Positions 56,963 to 63,139 of a DNA stretch of 63,139 bases are shown here, in pieces (positions within the stretch are counted from its first letter, which is position 1; every line of letters starts with the position of its first letter). The notes beneath the pieces were generated by a model. That model ran no database searches and had not been told where the DNA came from. It saw only the letters and a program-made list of their open reading frames with translations. Source of the DNA: an uncultured Candidatus Actinomarina sp. (GTDB lineage: Bacteria; Actinomycetota; Acidimicrobiia; Actinomarinales; Actinomarinaceae); NCBI GenBank assembly GCA_902596545.1, contig CACJUH010000007.1:1-63139 (forward strand), given 5' to 3'. Position numbers and translations under genes: made by a program.

Positions 56963-58161
56963 GATATTTTTTTTATGTCTGGTATTAAAGTATAAACATC
57001 TTTTTTAAATCCATATGAAGTTAGCTTATCTAATAAATAATCCGAATAGTTCCAAGACAGTATGATTGCTATGTCATAGTTGCCAAAATCAACTTTCTCC
57101 CATTGTGTTACTGGAATATGAGTACCTGGAAAAAGTTTATTTTGCTTTTCTTTTGTATCATCAATTACTATACAATTTTTTTTATTTAAGCTTTTTACTA
57201 AGTTTATTACAACCACTCCTCGTGCGGGAGCTCCAATAAATAGTATTTTTTTATTTTTTTCATAGAGCGCTTCAAAAAATTGATTTATTTTGTCTACTTT
57301 TGTTTGAATAGATTTAGCAATAGATTCATAAAATTCTACTTCTGAGTACCCAAGTTTTTTTTCACCATCAAGTAACTTTGTAAATCTATTGTTCGTTTTA
57401 AGATTTGTTGATAGTTTTTTACACATCAACCTCAACGAACCACCTTGTGTGTCAATTTCATAAGCATCAATTATCTTGAATCCTGCGATGGAAAGGACTT
57501 TGTTGAGAGATGTAAGAGTATAAGAACAAACATGTTCATGGTATATGGTGTCAAAGTTACCTTTTAGTATCGTTTTGTCTGCATATGCAACTTCAAAAAT
57601 AAATGTACCATCTGTTTTAAGAAGTTCATTTGCTGCTAAAAACATGTCTAAAAAATCTTTACTGTGTGCAAAAACATTAAGTCCAAAAATAAGATCAAAT
57701 TTACCATAATTATTAGAAATTTTTTCCACAATTTCAGTATTAAAAAAAGAGCTTATTACATTTTTATCATCTTGATTTAGATTTATTGCTGGATCTATGC
57801 CAATAATATCAAACCCTTCTTCATTAAGGAGATTTAATAATGTTGAATCATTTGAACCAATTTCTAAAATATTAGTTTTAAGGTCAAAATTATCAACTAT
57901 AAAATCTTTAAAACTCTTTAAATGATCAACATTTCCTGCGGAGGCAGATGATTTGTGATGATAGTCTTGATAAAGATCTTCAGCAGGTGGCACTTCTTCT
58001 ATTTGAACCAAAAAACATACTTTACAATAATTTAAAACTAAAGGATATTTTTTTTCAGAATCTACATCATCTTGGCTAAAAAATTTGTTTACAGCTGGCA
58101 ACTCACCAAAGTCATATAAAAGATTTGAGTCATTAGAGCTACAACTTAAACATACAGACAC
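56959..58161 (-). CDS. Sugar C-methyltransferase-like SAM protein
   Basis: The order is an N-terminal zinc-binding region with two CxxC pairs (CLSC and CKVC, Methyltransf_13), a SAM domain with LEIGSNDSTLLNLL, and a C-terminal Rossmann-like Methyltransf_14 region with FIGAPARGVVVINLV. The 400-residue length and layout match NDP-hexose C-methyltransferases of the TylCIII group. Proteins of this layout also occur in surface-glycan clusters with an unclear reaction. It is coupled to the epimerase gene. Confidence 0.85.
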   Translation of the reverse strand: MSVCLSCSSNDSNLLYDFGELPAVNKFFSQDDVDSEKKYPLVLNYCKVCFLVQIEEVPPAEDLYQDYHHKSSASAGNVDHLKSFKDFIVDNFDLKTNILEIGSNDSTLLNLLNEEGFDIIGIDPAINLNQDDKNVISSFFNTEIVEKISNNYGKFDLIFGLNVFAHSKDFLDMFLAANELLKTDGTFIFEVAYADKTILKGNFDTIYHEHVCSYTLTSLNKVLSIAGFKIIDAYEIDTQGGSLRLMCKKLSTNLKTNNRFTKLLDGEKKLGYSEVEFYESIAKSIQTKVDKINQFFEALYEKNKKILFIGAPARGVVVINLVKSLNKKNCIVIDDTKEKQNKLFPGTHIPVTQWEKVDFGNYDIAIILSWNYSDYLLDKLTSYGFKKDVYTLIPDIKKIS

Positions 58162-58164
58162 AAT

Positions 58165-58896
58165 CTATCTCAAACTTCTGAATATACCGCTTTTGATTCT
58201 AACTTTAGTAAGTAAAAAACGAAATAATGTTAAAAAATGTTGAATAGCATAAATTGAGGCACCTATATAGCTGTGTGATGTATGATCATCAATATAGTCA
58301 CACTCGACTGGAACTTCTGCAGATTTAAAATTCATAAATGCAGCAAAAGCAATAACCTCAAAACTTAATAAATAATCATCAGAAAACTTTTCAAATGGCA
58401 TTCTATTGAATTGTTTACCATAAATCCTAAAACCTGTATGAAATTCTGTAAAAGGAAGTTGCAATATCAACCTATCAATCTTAGACAAAAATTTATTTGC
58501 ATAATACCTTGGCTTAGGAATCCCAAGATTTAAAGTTGTTTCAATGTCTATAAATCTAGAACCAATAATAAAGTCATAATTTTTATTAATAAATTCTTTT
58601 GCAGGAAAAATAGCTTTAGGATTGAACTGTGCTCCATCTCCGTGTATTTCTACAATATAATCAGCACCATTTTCAAACCCCCATTTAAGACCATTTTTTA
58701 CATTTGCACCATAACCACTCTTATTTGAAGTAATAACTTCAATACCTAAAGAATTGGCAATCTTTAATGACTTATCTGAAGATCCGTCTTCCGTTATGTA
58801 GATTTTATCAAATTCACTATGAGGAATTTTATTGAAGGCCTTAATGAGTAATTCTCCACAATTATGAGAAAGAATCATCGCATAAACTTTACTCAA
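58165..58896 (-). CDS. Family 2 glycosyltransferase (DPM-like)
   Basis: The GT-A fold shows YAMILSHNCGELL, ITEDGSSDKSLKIA, GYGANVKNGL and the divalent-cation motif EIHGDGAQ. This resembles polyprenyl-phosphate sugar synthases, which would feed the GT-C enzymes in this cluster. The C-terminus lacks clear membrane helices. I place the start at TTG 58896 because AAAGG lies six bases upstream; TTG 58902 is possible. It is three bases upstream of the methyltransferase gene. Confidence 0.82.
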   Translation of the reverse strand: MSKVYAMILSHNCGELLIKAFNKIPHSEFDKIYITEDGSSDKSLKIANSLGIEVITSNKSGYGANVKNGLKWGFENGADYIVEIHGDGAQFNPKAIFPAKEFINKNYDFIIGSRFIDIETTLNLGIPKPRYYANKFLSKIDRLILQLPFTEFHTGFRIYGKQFNRMPFEKFSDDYLLSFEVIAFAAFMNFKSAEVPVECDYIDDHTSHSYIGASIYAIQHFLTLFRFLLTKVRIKSGIFRSLR

Positions 58897-59022
58897 TAGC
58901 AACCTTTCAGTTAAATTTGATTTTTTTATTATAACTTAAATTATCTATTTATTTTTGTGAACTTTTATTTACCAAATCAAAAAGTGGAAACAAATCGTAC
59001 CTACAATACTAAATTTAATACT

Positions 59023-60345
59023 ATGCTTTTAACTTCTTATTCATTTCTCTTCTTTTTTTTTCCGATAAGTCTTTTAGGTTATTTTTTATTTTTTGAAAAA
59101 AACTTAAAAAGCAAAATTATTTATTTAGGCTTTGTAAGTTCCTATTTTTATTTTTTAGACAATGGGCCTCTGTTACTAATTCTGATTTTTTTGGCATTTC
59201 TAACTAAAATTCAAATAGAAACAAAGATATTTAATAATTTTTTTTATGTGTCATTAAGCCTAACCCCACTAATTGTTTTTAAATATTCATATATACTTTT
59301 CTCGCTGTTTGGTTTTGAAACACCTATTTTTATCAAAAATAATTTTCCAATTGGGTTGTCATTTTTTACTTTTCAAGCGATTGCATATTATTTTGACAAA
59401 AATAGATTACAAAAAAATGAATCGACTTTTGAAATTTTTACTTTTTTAGCATTTTTTCCTCAACTTTTAGCTGGACCAATAGTTGATATATCAACATTTA
59501 GAAATGGAATCAAAAACATAGCAACCAAAGAAGATATACAAAGCGGAATCAGACGGCTTTCAGTGGGATTACTTAAAAAATTTTTAATTGCCGATACACT
59601 AGCTGAGATTACGACTATATATATAAATTCAACAAATATTGAAAATATTTCATTTTTCTCTTCTTTTTTACTAATTTTTTCATACACTTTCCAAATTTAC
59701 TTTGATTTCTCTGGTTATTGCGACATAGCAATTGGATTGGGGTACCTTTTTGGTTTTAAGCTTCCAGAAAATTTTAATCGACCCTATTTATCAAAATCTT
59801 TTCAAGAGTTTTGGCAAAGATGGCACATTACTTTATCAAAATTTTTCAAAGATCATGTATACATACCTTTGGGCGGTAATAGAGTTACAAAATTAAAGGT
59901 ATACAGAAATTTATGGATTACATTTTTTTGTACAGCCCTATGGCATGGTTCCTCTCTAACGTTCTTATTTTGGGGATTTTTACACGGATTATTTATGACA
60001 ATTGAGAAAATATTTAATTTTAATAAATTATTCTCAAATAGATTTGTTACGTTAATGCTAATTGGTTTAACTTGGGTACCATTCTTTGCTAAGAACTTAG
60101 GCGATGTATTTTATATATACTTTGGCCTTTTTAATTTTGATTTTCACAATGATTACTTAGCCACCTTAATTTCCCAAAATATAGACTTTAGATATATAGT
60201 TGTTTCAATAATATGTATTTTTTCTCTAAGATTCAATATTTTTAGAATTCCAAACTCCCAAACAGCATCAGCGCTTCTATTGTTAATTGCAATTGTTACA
60301 GTTTTGTCCTCCAGTGTTGATCCATTTATATACTTCAAATTCTAA
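59023..60345 (+). CDS. MBOAT O-acyltransferase, AlgI type
   Basis: The 440-residue membrane protein has the AlgI/DltB-like MBOAT signature: DFSGYCDIAIGLGYLFGFKLPENFN (split), PYLSKSFQEFWQRWHITLS, DHVYIPLGGNR and the catalytic His in ALWHGSSLTFLFWG. It passes acetyl or other acyl groups across the membrane to a glycan. I prefer ATG 59023 (MLLTSYSFLFFFFP, the normal MBOAT beginning) over GTG 58957. The next gene starts on its stop (TAATG). Confidence 0.9.
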   Translation: MLLTSYSFLFFFFPISLLGYFLFFEKNLKSKIIYLGFVSSYFYFLDNGPLLLILIFLAFLTKIQIETKIFNNFFYVSLSLTPLIVFKYSYILFSLFGFETPIFIKNNFPIGLSFFTFQAIAYYFDKNRLQKNESTFEIFTFLAFFPQLLAGPIVDISTFRNGIKNIATKEDIQSGIRRLSVGLLKKFLIADTLAEITTIYINSTNIENISFFSSFLLIFSYTFQIYFDFSGYCDIAIGLGYLFGFKLPENFNRPYLSKSFQEFWQRWHITLSKFFKDHVYIPLGGNRVTKLKVYRNLWITFFCTALWHGSSLTFLFWGFLHGLFMTIEKIFNFNKLFSNRFVTLMLIGLTWVPFFAKNLGDVFYIYFGLFNFDFHNDYLATLISQNIDFRYIVVSIICIFSLRFNIFRIPNSQTASALLLLIAIVTVLSSSVDPFIYFKF

Positions 60346-61349
60346 TGATAAACCTTACTAGAACATTTGCATGCTTACTTCTTTTAGGAGTCTTTATATC
60401 TGGTATATTTTTTGTTTCCGAAGACCCCTACAGTATAAATAAAAAACAAACAACTTTTGGAGAAACAAGAAGTGTAGCTCAATTAATTTTTTCAACTAAT
60501 CGTTTAGAACTCAAAGAAAAAATTGAAATTACTATTTTAAATTCAGAAATCAGAAATTCTACTTTAAAAACTCTTGCAAGTACTACATGGAAATTTCAAG
60601 AGAATTCTAATTTTTTAGATTATCAATTTTTTAATACAGAAATTTTTTATGGTAAAAAAGGAGAAGTGTTTCCAAAATACACAACTTGTAGTTCTTATAA
60701 TTTTAAAAATATTGAGATTAACCAAATAGATAATACAAAAATAATATTCTTATTAATGCCATTAAAACAGGAAATAGAAACTCATAGGCTACACACTTTA
60801 CATAAGGACATAGCAGTGTGTGATAATTTCAAAAACTTTGATATATTTAAAAACAAATTTCAAAATGATAATATAAAAATTCTTGACATTTACAAAATTT
60901 TTAATTCTAGCAATAAAAGATTCTATGAATCAGGTGATACGCATTGGAACGATTTAGGAGTAAAAAAAGTATTTTTAGAAATAATCAAAATTTCACATAA
61001 TGTAAAAGAAATTCAATTAAAGGAATCAGGGACAAAAAAAGAAAATAACTTAGTGCTCAAACGGTTAGGCCTCGTAGATAAAACAGTTTCTCAAAACCAA
61101 TACGAAATCAATTTTGAAAGCAATGAAAATAAAAAACTATTGATTATCCACGATTCTTTTTTTGAAAAATTTTATGTATCTGAAGAATTTTTAAATAAAT
61201 ACTTTGATTCGGAACTTTTAAGTTGGTCTGAGTTCAAGAATATGCCAAAAAATGATATAAACAATTTACTAAAAGAATACGAGTTTGTAATTATTGAATC
61301 ATCAATAGACACTTTTTTTGAGGAAAGGATTTTAGTTTTCAGTAAATAA
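60345..61349 (+). CDS. AlgJ/AlgX-like SGNH O-acetyltransferase partner
   Basis: A signal anchor (FACLLLLGVFISGIFFV) precedes a 300-residue external domain. The motif YESGDTHWNDLG holds the Asp-His pair of AlgX/AlgJ-type SGNH proteins, and LLIIHDSFFEKF is the late Ser block. Such proteins take acyl groups delivered by the MBOAT and attach them to polysaccharide. Overlap with the MBOAT gene (TAATG) strengthens this. The acceptor glycan is unknown. Confidence 0.8.
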   Translation: MINLTRTFACLLLLGVFISGIFFVSEDPYSINKKQTTFGETRSVAQLIFSTNRLELKEKIEITILNSEIRNSTLKTLASTTWKFQENSNFLDYQFFNTEIFYGKKGEVFPKYTTCSSYNFKNIEINQIDNTKIIFLLMPLKQEIETHRLHTLHKDIAVCDNFKNFDIFKNKFQNDNIKILDIYKIFNSSNKRFYESGDTHWNDLGVKKVFLEIIKISHNVKEIQLKESGTKKENNLVLKRLGLVDKTVSQNQYEINFESNENKKLLIIHDSFFEKFYVSEEFLNKYFDSELLSWSEFKNMPKNDINNLLKEYEFVIIESSIDTFFEERILVFSK

Positions 61350-61473
61350 TCAATTGATATGCAAAATATAAATTTCTTTATTCACTATCTTATGACTTTA
61401 ATTTAAATTATCATTTCATCAATGCAGTTATTTACACACAACCAATTACCTTTCAAGCTATGAAAACAAAATA

Positions 61474-62547
61474 ATGAAAAGGTTACTTATTTTTTTGCCA
61501 ACGATCGGTTATGGTGGCGCGGAAATGTCTCTCACGAGAATTGCTGGATATCTATCGGAACAAAATAAAATTAATATTGATTTAGTTGTTGCCAAAAAGT
61601 TAGATAAAAGTGATGAAATCAATATTTCTAATGAAATAAACATTACATACTTAAATTCAAAAAAAACAATATTTTCTTTGTTTAAGCTTCTCAAAATTAT
61701 TCGTGACTCCAAGCCCCAGGTCATTTTATCAACTTTGCCCACACCTAATTTAATGGTCATTATTTTAAAACAACTGAAGTTAATCAATTCAAAAGTAGTA
61801 CTTAGAGAAGCAAACTCGAATTACTTAAACTGGCAAAATGGTCTACTCAATAAAATTAAAGGCCAGATTTCTATTTTTGCTTTTAATAAATCAGATACGA
61901 ATATTTTTATATCTAAAGAATTACAAACCAATTTAGAAAAGTTAATTTCTAATAGAAGAAATATAACAATTTACAATCCTGTTTTAGTTGATAATTTTTT
62001 TGAAAAAAGTTTAGAAGAAGTTTTAGATTTTAAAAAACCTGATTCTGAATTATGGGTTACAACATCCAGGTTGGAACACCAAAAGGGTTTAGATTTACTT
62101 TTTGAGGCTGCGTATAAATTTTTGGGAAAAAGAAAATTTTCTATATTAGTTGTAGGTGATGGTAGCCAAGAATTACATTATAAAAATATGTATTCGGATC
62201 TACCAATCACTTTTATTGGAAACACTCAGAATCCAATAAAGTATTTAAATCTTGCTGATATATTCTTCTTTCCTTCAAGAAGAGAGGGCTTAGGAAATTC
62301 ATTAATTGAAGCTCAAATTTTAGGTAAAAATATTATATCTTCTGATTGCCCTTCGGGCCCCAAAGAGATTATTAATGTTTTTAATAATGGAATGTTATTT
62401 GAGTCTGAAAATATCGATAAGTTAGTTGAAGCTATTAACAATATTGAATTAACTGATAATAAAAATGTGAATAAAGAAATTATTAATAAATTTTCTACAG
62501 AAACAATTTCATCTGAGTATTACAGTTTGATAAATAAACTTATCTAA
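61474..62547 (+). CDS. GT-B glycosyltransferase, family 4
   Basis: The 357-residue protein has GYGGAEMSLTRIAGYL at the N-terminus and, in the donor domain, TTSRLEHQKGLDLLFEAA, VVGDGSQE, and FFPSRREGLGNSLIEAQ with the EX7E pair. It belongs to the GT4 group acting in surface polysaccharide synthesis. It is separated from the upstream gene by 124 bases with no obvious hairpin. The ATG is preceded by a TATGAA-like box nine bases upstream. Confidence 0.9.
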   Translation: MKRLLIFLPTIGYGGAEMSLTRIAGYLSEQNKINIDLVVAKKLDKSDEINISNEINITYLNSKKTIFSLFKLLKIIRDSKPQVILSTLPTPNLMVIILKQLKLINSKVVLREANSNYLNWQNGLLNKIKGQISIFAFNKSDTNIFISKELQTNLEKLISNRRNITIYNPVLVDNFFEKSLEEVLDFKKPDSELWVTTSRLEHQKGLDLLFEAAYKFLGKRKFSILVVGDGSQELHYKNMYSDLPITFIGNTQNPIKYLNLADIFFFPSRREGLGNSLIEAQILGKNIISSDCPSGPKEIINVFNNGMLFESENIDKLVEAINNIELTDNKNVNKEIINKFSTETISSEYYSLINKLI

Positions 62548-62597
62548 ATAATAAAAAATATTCTTTTTCAATAATAAGCAATTATAATGGCGAAATA

Positions 62598-63139
62598 ATG
62601 GATTCAATTGACAAATATTTAGAAGAATCAGCCCAAGTTGCACATGAACAAAAACAATTAAAATCTGTATTTATGGTAATTGCTAATGAGGTTTTGAAAG
62701 CCGTACAAGAAGGTGGAACAGTGTTTTTTTGTGGCAACGGCGGTTCTGCAGCTGATTCACAACATTTGGCAGCAGAATTAATTGGAAGGTTTAAAAAAAA
62801 TAGAGAACCCATAAGTTCCATTGCCTTAACAACAGACACAAGCATTCTTACCTCAACAGCAAATGATTTAAGTTACAGCGAAATATTTTCAAGACAGTTA
62901 TCAGGAATCGGTAAAGATAAAGATATATTAGTTGCCATTTCTACAAGCGGTGAAAGCGAATCTGTATTGAAAGCTGTTGAAACAGCTAATAGTATTGGCA
63001 TGCTAACAGTAGGTTTTACAGGAAAAGAAACAAATTCACTTTCTAATATCACAAAATATTCATTACACATTCCATCGAGAGAAACAGGCATTATTCAGCA
63101 GGGTCACATCACTTTCGGTCAAATGTTATGTTTGTACTT
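62598..63139 (+). CDS. gmhA: Phosphoheptose isomerase-type SIS protein (3' partial)
   Basis: The frame is open to the window end, so about 180 residues are visible. CGNGGSAADSQHLAAELIGRF is the GmhA signature, and AISTSGESESVLKA is the SIS-domain sugar-phosphate loop. GmhA makes sedoheptulose-7-phosphate into glycero-manno-heptose-7-phosphate, so heptose may be part of the envelope glycan. TATAAT at 62583-62588 is nine bases before the ATG. The C-terminus is missing only because the window ends. Confidence 0.88.
   Translation, partial: MDSIDKYLEESAQVAHEQKQLKSVFMVIANEVLKAVQEGGTVFFCGNGGSAADSQHLAAELIGRFKKNREPISSIALTTDTSILTSTANDLSYSEIFSRQLSGIGKDKDILVAISTSGESESVLKAVETANSIGMLTVGFTGKETNSLSNITKYSLHIPSRETGIIQQGHITFGQMLCLY

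Noticed and set aside
61460-62600. Mini-ORFs MKTK (61460-61474) and MAK (62587-62598) whose stops overlap the next gene start as TAATG
   Set aside because: The second lies on a TATAAT box, so it would not be transcribed from that promoter. Both are short enough to arise by chance in A/T-rich DNA.
1-63139. tRNA, rRNA, tmRNA or CRISPR arrays
   Set aside because: No cloverleaf-like intergenic segment with a T-loop motif, and no regularly spaced repeats, were seen. Intergenic gaps are mostly under 150 bases.

Overview
The window reads as a chromosomal segment of a low-GC, streamlined actinobacterium, most likely a planktonic aquatic lineage such as Actinomarinales or a relative. This is inferred from a WhiB regulator, a GlnR-like regulator divergent from a type II glutamine synthetase, the rpsF-ssb-rpsR-rplI-dnaB order, very A/T-rich DNA, and extreme compaction. 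Nearly every convergent gene pair ends within a few bases of, or overlapping, its partner. Many genes start 5-7 nt after a TAnnnT-type -10 box, so leaderless transcription looks common. No rRNA, tRNA, CRISPR array, IS element or integrase was recognised.

Layout. 1-1266: end of a Gly-rich unknown gene and several tiny ORFs, including a 47-residue Cys-rich protein with a strong Shine-Dalgarno and a downstream hairpin. 1269-13756: mixed metabolic and envelope genes (TrhO, SDRs, esterase, DsrE protein followed by a coupled run of tiny membrane proteins, MFS exporter, acyltransferase, metalloprotease lipoprotein, CutA, DinB, ArsC, penicillin-acylase family). 13746-21426: ceramidase-like membrane hydrolase, trans-sulfuration enzyme, P450, uridine phosphorylase facing ribokinase, a queuosine-salvage protein, lipoprotein MsrA, PanB. 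21452-25159: ribosomal/replication operon with a possible S6:S18 leader, then an EamA transporter.

25141-37964 is the most unusual region, a polyol phosphotransferase (PTS) island. It contains enzyme I coupled to ispD, a glucitol-type PTS operon (gutM, IIC, split IIBC, IIA), a COG4091/SAF-type dehydrogenase, E1-alpha/E1-beta of a TPP 2-oxoacid/acetoin-type dehydrogenase, a stand-alone lipoyl protein, then a mannitol PTS operon (IIC, IIB, IIA, mtlD) with HPr. In both PTS operons a strong stem-loop sits exactly between the membrane IIC part and the soluble IIB gene. My reading is uptake and phosphorylation of marine polyols such as mannitol and a glucitol-like polyol, with an unassigned branch using the dehydrogenase and E1/lipoyl proteins.

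37968-52137: PQQ-type sugar dehydrogenase lipoprotein, a CNNM/CorC protein with an EF-hand-like loop, a receiver protein, NfeD, WhiB, selB-selA-mrp, an IscA-type protein, GlnR/GlnII, a stand-alone Nfu N-domain and ArgS. 52206-63139: an envelope glycan cluster with GT-C and GT-B glycosyltransferases, a GT2, an SDR epimerase, a C-methyltransferase-like protein, an MBOAT plus AlgJ/AlgX-like O-acetylation pair, and a phosphoheptose isomerase cut by the window edge.

All functional calls come from reading motifs and family resemblance by eye; no database search or structure calculation was run.
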